NCBI GenBank assembly: GCA_016795465.1
Contig: JAEUHK010000046.1
Location: 84,385 to 148,384 of the forward strand
Direction of reading: 5' to 3'
Source of the DNA: Verrucomicrobiaceae bacterium
GTDB lineage: Bacteria > Verrucomicrobiota > Verrucomicrobiia > Verrucomicrobiales > Verrucomicrobiaceae
DNA length: 64,000 nucleotides
Both the position numbers and the translations under genes were made by a program. This document shows positions 9,482 through 17,674 of this stretch, one piece after another (positions within the stretch are counted from its first letter, which is position 1; each line of letters opens with the position of its first letter). The notes beneath the pieces were generated by a model. It searched no databases and was not told the origin of the DNA. It worked only from the letters and a program-made list of their open reading frames with translations.

Positions 9482-11278
9482 TTATTTCGCGGCAGCGAGG
9501 TGTTTTTCGACACCGGTGACGATCTCGCGCACGCGGAAGGCGAGGCCGTCGGTCTTGCAGACACTCTTGATCTTCGGATCGGCATACTTGGCGCGGAGCA
9601 GCGTGGCGAGCTGGCCGTAGCCGTAAGCACCGTAATCGTTCATTTCGACGCAGATGACGTTCTTGAAGCCAGCGAGCACGCCATCGAGCGCGTTCGGCAG
9701 CGGGTGGAGGTGGCGCAGATTCGCGGCGCTGACCTTGTGACCTTCGCTGCGGAGACGTTCGCAGGCTTCCTTCGCAGGGCCCCAGGCACTGCCCCAGGCG
9801 ATGATGAGGGCATCGCCGGTGGCATCGCCATGAATTTCGGGCGCGGGGAATTCCGCGGCGGCATCGAGCAGCTTTTGACGACGCTTGTTGGTCATCTGCT
9901 GGTGCATCTTCGCGTTGCCGGAGGGATGGCCCCACTCGTCGTGCTCGAGACCGGAGATGTGCGGATACTTGCCCGCGGCCATCTTCGTGCCGGGAGGCGC
10001 ATGCTGCGTGGTCTTGTCCAAAGGATAAGGCTTCCAATCGGCAGCACGCGGCGAGAGATCGAGCGTGGGCTCGACCCAGTGCTTGTCGAGATCCGGCTCC
10101 TCAAAGGCCTCGATGCGGCTGCTGAGCGCCTGATCGCTGAGGATGATGACAGGACTGGAGTATTTGCGAGCGAGGCGTCCGGCTTCGAGCGCGATGTAGA
10201 AGCAATCCTCGACATCTTTTGGCGCCAGCACAAAACGCGGTGTGTCGCCGTGGCTGCCATAGATGGCCTGCATGAGATCGCTTTGCTCCACGCTGGTCGG
10301 CAGACCGGTGGAAGGACCACCGCGCTGCACATTGACGACGATAAGCGGCAGCTCGGCCATGCTGGCGTAGCCGAGGGCTTCCATCTTCAACGACAAACCG
10401 GGGCCGGAGCTGCCGGTCATGGCGAGATGGCCCGCGAAGGCCTCGCCGATGGCCATGCTGACCGCGGCGAGTTCGTCCTCAGCCTGCACAAAGATGCCGC
10501 CATACTTCGGCAGCTCGCTGCGCAGCGTTTCCATGATCTGCGACCACGGCGTGATGGGATACGCGGCGCCGTAGCGCACCCCGGCGGCGAGCAGGCCCAT
10601 CGAGATCATTTGATTGCCATCGCTGGAGATGCGGTGGCCGCTCGCGGCCTCACCGGGCTCAAACGCGAATTTTTCGAGGTCACCGACTTGATAGGCGTAA
10701 CCGGCGTCGAAGGCCAGCAAGGCATTGCGCAGCACGGACTCGTCCTTTTTGCCAAACTGGCGGCTGATGATGCCGACGAGCTTGTCCTTATCGAGACCGA
10801 AGACAGCGACGATGAGTCCGAGCACGAACATGTTCTTGCCGCGATCCTTCGCGCTGCCGCCGATGGCCTCAATGGTGGCCTGCGTGAAGGGCACGCCGAT
10901 GTGCAGGATGCCACGCTCGTTTTTGACCTCCTTCACTTCTGCGGTGTCGTAGAGGCAGATGCCGCCCTGACGCAGCGCCGCGATGTGGCTGTCGTAGCTG
11001 TGCTGGTAGAAAGCCACGAGCACGTCCGCCTCATCGCCCGCCGTGAGCACTTCACCGGAGCCAAGATGCACCTGGAAGATCGACGGACCACCGCTGATCG
11101 TCGCCGGGATGGTCATGTAAGTCATCACCTCCTGCGCCGTGCGGCCCGCGAGGCGAGCGAGGAAGCCGCCGATGGACTGAATGCCGTCCTGCGAATTTCC
11201 GGCGAAGCGGATGACGGCGTTGCGAAGGGTCTTCTTGGAATCAGACGACGACGATGCGGAGGCTGTGGCGGTTGACAT
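9482..11278 (-). CDS. korA: 2-oxoacid:ferredoxin oxidoreductase, fused gamma-alpha subunit
   Basis: The 598-residue protein joins the gamma domain (FAGNSQDGIQSIGGFLARLAG at the N terminus) to the pyrimidine-binding alpha domain (GNQMISMGLLAAGVRYGAAYPITPWSQIMETL), then the transketolase C-terminal domain. This is the usual arrangement in two-subunit KorAB enzymes. The start is placed at MSTATASASSS, mirroring the MSTA start of the partner gene. The 165-bp region upstream, shared with the divergent epimerase gene, contains a perfect 11-bp palindrome ACGGGACCCGT at 11328-11338. Confidence 0.93.
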   Translation of the reverse strand: MSTATASASSSSDSKKTLRNAVIRFAGNSQDGIQSIGGFLARLAGRTAQEVMTYMTIPATISGGPSIFQVHLGSGEVLTAGDEADVLVAFYQHSYDSHIAALRQGGICLYDTAEVKEVKNERGILHIGVPFTQATIEAIGGSAKDRGKNMFVLGLIVAVFGLDKDKLVGIISRQFGKKDESVLRNALLAFDAGYAYQVGDLEKFAFEPGEAASGHRISSDGNQMISMGLLAAGVRYGAAYPITPWSQIMETLRSELPKYGGIFVQAEDELAAVSMAIGEAFAGHLAMTGSSGPGLSLKMEALGYASMAELPLIVVNVQRGGPSTGLPTSVEQSDLMQAIYGSHGDTPRFVLAPKDVEDCFYIALEAGRLARKYSSPVIILSDQALSSRIEAFEEPDLDKHWVEPTLDLSPRAADWKPYPLDKTTQHAPPGTKMAAGKYPHISGLEHDEWGHPSGNAKMHQQMTNKRRQKLLDAAAEFPAPEIHGDATGDALIIAWGSAWGPAKEACERLRSEGHKVSAANLRHLHPLPNALDGVLAGFKNVICVEMNDYGAYGYGQLATLLRAKYADPKIKSVCKTDGLAFRVREIVTGVEKHLAAAK

Positions 11279-11443
11279 TAGCGAGGTTGGTTGGAAGCGG
11301 ACTAAACGCCCGTTTTTAGCGGGTCTAACGGGACCCGTCCACCTCCCAATGCGGGGAAATGATGGGCGGATAATGGCGTGCATGGCTGCCCTGCCGCGAA
11401 TTCAGGCCGTGCAAAACCACAAGAATGGTGATTGATATGCACC

Positions 11444-12352
11444 ATGCGCATCGGCATCACAGGAGCGACGGGGTTTCTCGGCAGGCATGTCATCCGACAG
11501 GCTCAAGGCGGAGGGCATGAGCTGGTGGCTTACACGCGGAGCCAGCTCGGGCTGCCGGTGTTGCTGGCATCGCAGACGCTTGCTCAGCCTAAAACAGCAC
11601 CGCATGAGCTGCCGGAGACGAAGCTCGATGCGCTGGTGCATCTGGCTGGTGAATCGTTGATGGGGCTGTGGACGAAAACGAAGCGCGAACGCATCTGGAA
11701 GAGTCGCGTGGAGATGACGCAAGGCCTTGTGAGGCATCTCGGCACTTGGAAGGCCGAGAACCGGCCGCGGGTGCTTGTGTGTGCCTCGGGGGCCGGTTTT
11801 TACGGTGATCGAGGTGATGACCTGCTCGATGAGGGCTCGCCCTCTGGTGCGGGTTTTCTGGCGGAGCTGTGTGTGGAATGGGAAAAGGCTGCAAAGGAGG
11901 CGGAGAAGCTCGGCATGCGTGTCGTGATGCTGCGCACCGGCATGGTGCTCGGGCCGGATGGCGGGGCGTTTCCGCTGTTGAAGCGTGTTTTTGGCTTCGG
12001 GCTCGGCGGAAGGCTTGGAAGTGGCCGCCAGTGGATGCCGTGGATTCATGTGCAGGATGCGGTGGGCCTCATTTTGCGAGCAGTGGAGCACGGTGACATC
12101 CGCGGGCCGATCAACCTCACCGCGCCCGAGGCTGTGACGAATGCGGTTTTCACGCAAAGCCTTGCCTCAGCCCTCCACCGGCCTGCTTTTTTCCATGCGC
12201 CAGCGTTCGCGATACGCCTGCTGCTCCGCGGCATGGCCGATGAGATGCTGCTGGGCAGCCAGCGAGTGAGTCCTCGCGTTGCCACCGATTCAGGCTACAC
12301 TTTCACGCATCCGACCCTCGCCGGCGCTCTCGCCTCGCTGCTCGGAGACTGA
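11444..12352 (+). CDS. TIGR01777-family SDR epimerase (YfcH/SulA-like)
   Basis: The 302-residue NAD(P)-dependent short-chain dehydrogenase-like protein has the dinucleotide-binding motif GITGATGFLGRHV at the start. Further signatures are LDALVHLAGESL, CASGAGFYGDRGD, LRTGMVLGPDGGAFP and a C-terminal DUF1731 segment ending SPRVATDSGYTFTHPTL. The physiological substrate of this family is unknown. The start is the ATG at 11444; a TTG four codons upstream is in frame. It is divergent from korA and followed 21 bp later by the HAD phosphatase gene. Confidence 0.88.
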   Translation: MRIGITGATGFLGRHVIRQAQGGGHELVAYTRSQLGLPVLLASQTLAQPKTAPHELPETKLDALVHLAGESLMGLWTKTKRERIWKSRVEMTQGLVRHLGTWKAENRPRVLVCASGAGFYGDRGDDLLDEGSPSGAGFLAELCVEWEKAAKEAEKLGMRVVMLRTGMVLGPDGGAFPLLKRVFGFGLGGRLGSGRQWMPWIHVQDAVGLILRAVEHGDIRGPINLTAPEAVTNAVFTQSLASALHRPAFFHAPAFAIRLLLRGMADEMLLGSQRVSPRVATDSGYTFTHPTLAGALASLLGD

Positions 12353-12373
12353 AACTTGAAACCTGAAACTCAG

Positions 12374-13252
12374 ATGGCCTCGCAACAAACCACCATCGGC
12401 ATCATCTACGATTACGACCAGACGCTGAGCCCGACGTACATGCAGGACGAGACGCTCTTCCCGCACTTCGGCATCAATCCGACGCAGTTCTGGAAGCGCA
12501 GTCGCGAGCTGGTGGACCAGGAAGGCTACGACGGCGAGCTGGCCTACCTCAAATGCATGCTCGACTACCTCGACATGGACCGCCCCACGAACGAGGACCT
12601 GCGAAACCTGGGTGCCAAACTGCGCTTTTACAAAGGCGTGCCGGAGATTTTCTCCGAACTCGACAACGTGCTCAACGACCAGCACCGCCTGCTCGGCGTG
12701 AAGATCGAGCACTACATCGTCTCCAGCGGCCTGAAGGCCCTGCTCGATGGCTCGTCGCTCGCGCCTTACATCAAGCGCATCTTCGGCTGCGAGTTCGGCG
12801 AGGACAAAAACGGCCGCATCACCTTCCCGAAGCGTGTCATCAGCCACACGACCAAGACGCAGTACATCTTCCGCATCAACAAAGGCATGCTCGAGCCGCA
12901 TGAGGACGTGAACGACCACATGGCCCCCGAGCTGCGCCCGATCCCCTTCCAAAACATGATCTACGTAGGCGATGGCCCCACCGACGTGCCCTGTTTCACC
13001 TTGATGAAACGCTACGGCGGCAATGCCATCGCGGTGTACAACCCTGATGAGGCCAGCCGGGCCAGTTTCCGCAAATGCTTCCAGCTCACCGGCCTCGCCG
13101 ACCGCGTGAAACACATCGCCCCGGCGGATTATCGTCCAGGCAGCCACCTGCGCCTGCTCATCGAGGAGATGGTGCGTGAGATCGCGGATACCATCGTGCG
13201 AAAGAAGAAGCAGGAGATCGAGGACGGCACCGTCTCCGCGCCGCATTTTTGA
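12374..13252 (+). CDS. HAD-superfamily hydrolase (phosphatase-like)
   Basis: The 292-residue protein carries the HAD nucleophile motif DYDQTLSP (D13, D15) and the C-terminal acidic motif YVGDGPTDVPCF. A large cap region lies between them, and an SSGLKALL segment fits HAD motif II. The family transfers phosphate via an aspartyl-phosphate; the substrate is unknown. The N-terminal MASQQTTIGIIYDYDQTL places the start at the ATG at 12374. It is downstream of the epimerase gene with no visible terminator between, so the two are probably co-transcribed. A palindromic element follows its stop. Confidence 0.85.
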   Translation: MASQQTTIGIIYDYDQTLSPTYMQDETLFPHFGINPTQFWKRSRELVDQEGYDGELAYLKCMLDYLDMDRPTNEDLRNLGAKLRFYKGVPEIFSELDNVLNDQHRLLGVKIEHYIVSSGLKALLDGSSLAPYIKRIFGCEFGEDKNGRITFPKRVISHTTKTQYIFRINKGMLEPHEDVNDHMAPELRPIPFQNMIYVGDGPTDVPCFTLMKRYGGNAIAVYNPDEASRASFRKCFQLTGLADRVKHIAPADYRPGSHLRLLIEEMVREIADTIVRKKKQEIEDGTVSAPHF

Positions 13253-13260
13253 GGTCTTGA

Positions 13261-13323
13261 AGTGATGCGGGCACTCGTGCCCGCACGAACGGTTTCTTTG
13301 CGGGCAGGAGTGCCCGCATCACT
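13261..13323. repeat. Palindromic element with self-complementary arms
   Basis: Two 24-nt arms (13261-13284 and 13300-13323) are reverse complements with one mismatch, separated by 15 nt. Each arm is itself a hairpin: GCGGGCAC/GTGCCCGC around TC on the left, GCGGGCA/TGCCCGC around GGAG on the right. The element lies between the convergent HAD phosphatase and tyrosine-phosphatase-like genes and overlaps the last bases of the latter. It could act as a transcription terminator or be a REP/BIME-like repeat. No T-tract follows. Confidence 0.8.
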
Positions 13324-13651
13324 CAGAAGCCTCCACCAGCAGCGGCTCCACACTGGCCTGGATCAGTTCGATGAGCGCCGGGTCCATGAACTCATAGTCA
13401 TCCGGGATGTCCAGCACCTCGACATGAAGATCGTGAAACACCTCCGGGAAGTCCTTCCTCAGCTTCCGCTTATGCGCGGACTCCATCACGAGCACGAGAT
13501 CCGCCCAGCGCAGCAGCTTCTCCGACACCCGCCGCCTCGCCGAGGCGCTCACGCCCGCACTGCGCACCTCCACCCGTGGATCGTTTTGATACACCACCTC
13601 CGCCGTCGGGCTGCGCCAGTGATTGCGGGAGCAGAGAAAGAGGAGTTTCAT
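13319..13651 (-). CDS. Low-molecular-weight protein tyrosine phosphatase-like protein
   Basis: The 110-residue protein opens with a phosphatase P-loop, LFLCSRNHWRSPTAE, fitting C-x5-R-S (C8 to R14). Near the C terminus D-I-P-D-D-Y-E-F-M-D-P supplies candidate general-acid aspartates. It is shorter than classical LMW-PTPs (about 150 residues) and resembles the small predicted tyrosine phosphatase group (COG4551). The start at 13651 follows the stop of the ribbon-helix-helix gene by one base (TGA-G-ATG), so the two are translationally coupled. A remnant of the same gene lies 240 bp upstream (13888-13974). Confidence 0.8.
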   Translation of the reverse strand: MKLLFLCSRNHWRSPTAEVVYQNDPRVEVRSAGVSASARRRVSEKLLRWADLVLVMESAHKRKLRKDFPEVFHDLHVEVLDIPDDYEFMDPALIELIQASVEPLLVEASE

Positions 13652-13652
13652 C

Positions 13653-13865
13653 TCAAGCTGCACTATAGCCCTTGCGCCGACTCAGGTTTTTCGGGCCGTT
13701 AATGCGCCCGGCGACCTGCATAAATGATCGGACACTCTTCTTAGCTTTTGCCTTCTCCAAATGGTCCCGTGCAATCTTCCCCGGCGAAACACCAGCGCGT
13801 TTCGCCTCACTCGCAAGCCACATGAAGAGATCCTCCGGTATACGAATGGTGATGGCTCGACTCAT
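13653..13865 (-). CDS. Ribbon-helix-helix (CopG/Arc-like) DNA-binding protein, antitoxin-like
   Basis: The 70-residue protein begins ITIRIPEDLFMWLASEAKRAG, the strand-then-helix pattern of ribbon-helix-helix proteins, followed by VSPGKIARDHLEKA. Such proteins are often antitoxins or small autoregulators. No toxin gene of a recognised type (PIN, RelE, HigB) is adjacent; instead it overlaps the control of a phosphatase-like gene starting one base after its stop. It sits between an N-terminal remnant of that phosphatase and the intact copy, suggesting it arrived or was trapped by a local rearrangement. Confidence 0.75.
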   Translation of the reverse strand: MSRAITIRIPEDLFMWLASEAKRAGVSPGKIARDHLEKAKAKKSVRSFMQVAGRINGPKNLSRRKGYSAA

Positions 13866-13887
13866 TTGGCAACGGCTAGGCTAATGG

Positions 13888-13974
13888 CTAGTTCCGCACA
13901 AGCAGCGATTTTGCTATCAAGGCCGCGTTCGGGCCGCGCCAGTGGTTGCGGGAGCAGAGAAAGAGGAGGCGCAT
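13888..13974 (-). pseudogene. N-terminal remnant of an LMW-PTP-like gene
   Basis: This 28-codon frame starts MRLLFLCSRNHWRGPNAAL and stops at a TAG. Its first 17 residues nearly match the start of the intact phosphatase at 13651 (MKLLFLCSRNHWRSPTAE). The DNA similarity covers about 55 bp, with a run of over 20 identical bases, and also extends to the codons around the P-loop. The serine of the P-loop RSP is changed to glycine and the rest of the gene is absent. The remnant ATG lies 3 bp after the stop of the upstream unknown gene, so it probably marks the former second gene of that operon. Confidence 0.75.
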
Positions 13975-13977
13975 GGT

Positions 13978-14457
13978 TTAAGCGGGCTCAGCTTCAAACG
14001 GCTGCCATTGGAATTCGATATCGTCGGCTTCGATCAGCCATCGTGCTCCGGAGGCCCATTCGATCTCATGCAGCAAGTTTTCATTCGTGGAGAGTCGGAA
14101 TTCGTCATAACGCCAGTCTCCCAATCCTCCGTTTAAAGCCGATGCTTGGATGTTGAAGCTCATCAAGCGAGGGTAATGCAGCAAAAGCAGTCCATCGTGG
14201 TAAGCGCCCAAAAGCTTGAGCCCCGCCGAGTTCCCACGCTTCTGGCCAGACGCGGTCGCACCCTCGGAGATTTTGAATTCTTGGAGCCAAGCGTCGTGCG
14301 GACAATGATGACAACGGAAGTCATACCACTCCGCCGACAGCGCGAGCTTCATCGCGCCCGGCGGCATCCGGTCGCGAACAGATTCGATGTACTCCTCATA
14401 TCGCCTCCAATATCCTTGGAAGTCCTTGTCTCGTTGCTCGGAGAGAAGAAAGGACAT
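13978..14457 (-). CDS. Hypothetical protein
   Basis: This 159-residue soluble protein has no recognised family. It contains a CHHCPHD cluster (about residues 49-55) and the Trp-rich segments EWASGARWLIEADDIEFQW and GGLGDWRYDEFRLSTNENLL. This is the style of small beta-rich proteins found singly in Planctomycetes/Verrucomicrobia. It starts 23 bp after the gpmI stop on the same strand and is followed 3 bp later by the phosphatase remnant, so it is probably transcribed from the gpmI promoter. Codon use is not strikingly different from gpmI. Confidence 0.65.
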   Translation of the reverse strand: MSFLLSEQRDKDFQGYWRRYEEYIESVRDRMPPGAMKLALSAEWYDFRCHHCPHDAWLQEFKISEGATASGQKRGNSAGLKLLGAYHDGLLLLHYPRLMSFNIQASALNGGLGDWRYDEFRLSTNENLLHEIEWASGARWLIEADDIEFQWQPFEAEPA

Positions 14458-14479
14458 GGAGGCGACGCGAGGTGGCTGC

Positions 14480-16030
14480 TTACTTCCGCACCAGTAGCGA
14501 TTTGCCAGTCATCTCCGCGGGCTGCTTCACGCCGAGCATGTCGAGCAGCGTGGGCGCGATGTCAGCGAGGATGCCGTTGCGGACGGTGTAGTTCGCGGCA
14601 TCGGCGGCGACGTAGATGCCGTGGACGAGGTTCGTGGTGTGGGCGGTGTGCGGGGAGCCGTCGGCGTTGCGCATCTGCTCGCAGTTGCCGTGGTCGGCGG
14701 TGATGAAGAGCTTGCCGCCGAGTTCGAGCACCTTCTCGACGATGAGCTTCACGCCGAAGTCGATGGTCTCGCAGGCATGCACGCCGGCCTCGACGACGCC
14801 GGTGTGGCCGACCATGTCGGGATTGGCGTAGTTCATGATGACGGCGTCGTATTTCTCCAAACGGCGCAGCACTTCAAAGGTGAGGTCCGGGGCGCTCATC
14901 TGCGGCTTCTTGTCGTAGGTGGGCACTTCTTTGGGCGAAATGGCCAGGTAGCGGTCTTCGCCAGGATTCGGCTCCTCGACGCCGCTGTTGAAGAAGAAGG
15001 TGACGTGCGGGTATTTCTCCGTTTCAGCCGCGCGGAGCTGCGCGAGGCCGGCGGCAGCGATGGTTTGGCCGAGGTTGTTGCTGAGGCTTTCGGTGCCGAA
15101 AATCACGCGGGCGCCGAGATCGACGTAAGTCGCGTCATACTCGGTGAGCGTGTAGTAACCGGTCTTCGGCGTCACTTCGCGGTCAAAGCCGGCGAAATCG
15201 GCCTTCAGGAAGGCCTCGCTGAGCTGGCGGGCGCGGTCGGCGCGGAAATTAAACCACAAGATGACATCGCCATCGCGGATGCGCTGCTCGTTGGCATTGG
15301 AAAAAATCATCGGCTGCATGAATTCATCGCCGCGCGGATCGCTCGGATACGCGGCCTGCATGGCGGCGCTCGGCAGATCGGTGCGCACTTCACCGCGACC
15401 GAGCACGATGGCATCCCAGGCGAGCTTGTTGCGCTCCCAGCGCTTGTCGCGGTCCATCGCGTAGTAGCGACCGATGACGGTGGCGATCTTTGCGCCGCTC
15501 GGCTTCAAATCGGCTTCCAGCTTCGCCATGTAGGCCGCGCCGCCGGTGGGTGAGGTGTCGCGTCCGTCGGTGATGGCATGCACCATCAGATCGGTGACGC
15601 CCGCGGCCTTCGCGGCATTGCACAGAGCGGCGAGGTGATCCTGATGCGAATGCACGCCACCATCGCTGATGAGGCCGAGGAAGTGCAGGCGCTTGCCTTT
15701 CGCCTTCTCGAAGGCCTCGACGAGCACGGGCATCTTCGCCAGTTCGCCATCGCGGATGCTCTTGTTGATGCGGGTGAGGTCCTGATAGACGATGCGGCCC
15801 GCGCCGAGGTTGAGGTGGCCGACTTCGCTGTTGCCCATCTGGCCTTCCGGCAGGCCCACGTCCTCGCCGCTGGCGCTGACGGTGCCGCGAGGATACGTGG
15901 CATAAAGATGATCATGGAACGGCGTCTTCGCGAGCAGCGTGGCATCGCCATTGGCTTGAGCTTGAGCTTTGCCGCCGGGGTTGATGCCCCAGCCGTCGCG
16001 GATGATGAGAACAACAGGTTTTTTAGACAT
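14480..16030 (-). CDS. gpmI: 2,3-bisphosphoglycerate-independent phosphoglycerate mutase
   Basis: The enzyme interconverts 3- and 2-phosphoglycerate in glycolysis and gluconeogenesis through a phosphoserine intermediate with two metal ions. The 516-residue protein shows the metal motif IRDGWG (D12), the catalytic serine in GQMGNSEVGHLNLGAGR (S68), the VHAITDGRDTSPTGG segment and the C-terminal metal motifs YANPDMVGHTG and FITADHGNCEQM. Length matches the family. It heads a minus-strand cluster of small genes. Its upstream side faces the divergent amidase gene. Confidence 0.97.
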   Translation of the reverse strand: MSKKPVVLIIRDGWGINPGGKAQAQANGDATLLAKTPFHDHLYATYPRGTVSASGEDVGLPEGQMGNSEVGHLNLGAGRIVYQDLTRINKSIRDGELAKMPVLVEAFEKAKGKRLHFLGLISDGGVHSHQDHLAALCNAAKAAGVTDLMVHAITDGRDTSPTGGAAYMAKLEADLKPSGAKIATVIGRYYAMDRDKRWERNKLAWDAIVLGRGEVRTDLPSAAMQAAYPSDPRGDEFMQPMIFSNANEQRIRDGDVILWFNFRADRARQLSEAFLKADFAGFDREVTPKTGYYTLTEYDATYVDLGARVIFGTESLSNNLGQTIAAAGLAQLRAAETEKYPHVTFFFNSGVEEPNPGEDRYLAISPKEVPTYDKKPQMSAPDLTFEVLRRLEKYDAVIMNYANPDMVGHTGVVEAGVHACETIDFGVKLIVEKVLELGGKLFITADHGNCEQMRNADGSPHTAHTTNLVHGIYVAADAANYTVRNGILADIAPTLLDMLGVKQPAEMTGKSLLVRK

Positions 16031-16182
16031 GGAAGGTGGGTCAATGGGTCAAGGCGGCGGGGCCGTCAAGGTGGTCAAGGGGTCAAGACGGGTGAAAAGC
16101 ACCTTCCGCGCCCATTTCCGCCGAGTTTCCGGGCACGCGGCCAAGATCGCAAACCTGCGAAAAGCCCCCGCAGCTTCCGGGA

Positions 16183-16211
16183 TTGCCAAACCCACCCCGG
16201 CGGACTATAAA
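16183..16211 (+). promoter_or_regulatory. Putative sigma-70-type promoter for the amidase gene
   Basis: TTGCCA at 16183-16188 and TATAAA at 16206-16211 are separated by exactly 17 bp and lie 29 bp before the amidase ATG at 16240. The spacing and hexamers fit a housekeeping promoter. The same region just upstream of it (16035-16085) is a run of GGTCAA/GTCAAG repeats whose meaning is unclear. Confidence 0.5.
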
Positions 16212-16239
16212 GCGGCCCCTCGTCCCCCCTTCAAAAAAC

Positions 16240-17613
16240 ATGACCTCCGGTTCACCAGCTTCCCTTTGTCGAGCCGCCGCCGTGATCGTTGTGGCAGGCT
16301 TTGCCTTGGCCCAAACCCAGCCCGCACGAGGCGAAGAGGAGAAAAAGGGCTTCTTCTCGAAGATGTTCGGTGGAGGCAAAACCGAGGAAAAACCGGCTGA
16401 GAAGCCCGCGGAGCCCAAAGAGGAGCCAAAAGCCGAGTCGAAGCCCAAATCGACCTCAAACAGCAAATCGAAGTCCACGGCCTCCAAGTCCAAAACCGAG
16501 CCCGCGAAGACCACCACGACACCGAAGAAGGCCGAGCCGAAGCCCGCCGTGGTCGAAAAGAAGACCGAGACGCCCAAAACGACTCCGAAGGTGGAAACCA
16601 AGCCCACCCCTGCTCCGCAGCCAAAGGCCGTGGCAACCATGACGGCGAACGTCAAAAAAGAGGTGAAGCCCTCCGCGACGAATCCTTGGCACATCATCGA
16701 CGTAGGCGGCCGCGATTACGTGACCCTGGAAAGCATCCGGAATTTCTACAACCCGCTGTTCGGCTTCACCGGCTTCCGCCAGCAGGGCAATCACATCTGG
16801 CTGATGTCGAACAAGCTCGTCATCAAGGCGCAGATCGGCTCGCAGGATCTGCTCATGAACAACATGAAGTTCATCCTGAGCTTCCCGATCATCTCCCACG
16901 GCAACAACACGCTCATCTCGCGCCTCGATCTCGTGAAGCTCGTCGATCCCATCCTCAATCCCAGCCACATCCAGGGAGCGGAATATTTCGACACGGTAGT
17001 CGTCGATGCCGGCCACGGCGGCCACGATGCCGGTGCCCGCGGCGTTTATGGCTATGAAAAGGACTTCGCCCTCAAGATGGCTCAGCACCTTCGCACGGCC
17101 TTGATGGCACGCGGTTTCAAAGTGGTGCTCACCCGCAGCACGGACACTTTCATCAGCCTCGGCGGCCGCGTTTCCATCGCGAATGCCATCCCGAACAGCA
17201 TCTTCATCAGCCTGCACCTGAACTCCGGCGGCAGCACCGCCAGCGGCATCGAGACCTGGGCGCTCACACCGCAGAACGCGGCGGCCACCATCTCACGGGG
17301 TGGCGGTTACAACGTGAACGGCGTCACCGGCAACAAGCAGGACTCCGCGAACATCGCTCTCGCCTCCGCCGTGCAGGCACGCGTGCTCAGCACCGTGAAG
17401 GTCGTCGATCGCGGCATCAAACGTGCCCAGTGGAGCGTGCTCACCGGCATCAAGAAGCCCGGCATCCTATTCGAAGGCGGCTTTGTCACGAACTCGAAGG
17501 AGTGCCTGCTCATCGCCTCCGAGAGCTATCAAAAGACCGTCGCCGCGGCCATCGCGGACGCCGTGATGAATTATCGCAAGGCCTTAGAGCCGGCGATGGT
17601 GAACCGCCGCTGA
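16240..17613 (+). CDS. N-acetylmuramoyl-L-alanine amidase (Amidase_3)
   Basis: The 457-residue exported zinc amidase cleaves the bond between muramic acid and the stem peptide. An N-terminal signal-like segment (about 8-25) is followed by a long Lys/Pro/Thr/Glu-rich low-complexity linker (about 30-140). A middle domain of about 100 residues comes before the catalytic domain. Zinc and catalytic residues are visible in VVDAGHGGHDAGA (H259), YGYEKDFALKMA, FISLHLNSG and ILFEGGFVTN. The linker probably lets the enzyme reach across or bind the wall. A plausible promoter lies 29 bp upstream. The sialate esterase gene follows on the same strand. Confidence 0.92.
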   Translation: MTSGSPASLCRAAAVIVVAGFALAQTQPARGEEEKKGFFSKMFGGGKTEEKPAEKPAEPKEEPKAESKPKSTSNSKSKSTASKSKTEPAKTTTTPKKAEPKPAVVEKKTETPKTTPKVETKPTPAPQPKAVATMTANVKKEVKPSATNPWHIIDVGGRDYVTLESIRNFYNPLFGFTGFRQQGNHIWLMSNKLVIKAQIGSQDLLMNNMKFILSFPIISHGNNTLISRLDLVKLVDPILNPSHIQGAEYFDTVVVDAGHGGHDAGARGVYGYEKDFALKMAQHLRTALMARGFKVVLTRSTDTFISLGGRVSIANAIPNSIFISLHLNSGGSTASGIETWALTPQNAAATISRGGGYNVNGVTGNKQDSANIALASAVQARVLSTVKVVDRGIKRAQWSVLTGIKKPGILFEGGFVTNSKECLLIASESYQKTVAAAIADAVMNYRKALEPAMVNRR

Positions 17614-17674
17614 CAAACGTCTGGCAGAGCCGGCGTTGACAGAAGGCATGGAGCGCTTCCCTCTGCCATCCGTC

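Noticed and set aside
11328..11338. Perfect palindrome ACGGGACCCGT upstream of korA
   Set aside because: It may be an operator, but a single 11-bp palindrome in a GC-rich intergenic region is not enough evidence.
16035..16085. Tandem GGTCAA/GTCAAG repeats upstream of gpmI
   Set aside because: The units are irregular in spacing and short. They could be simple-sequence noise, and no binding-site family was recognised.
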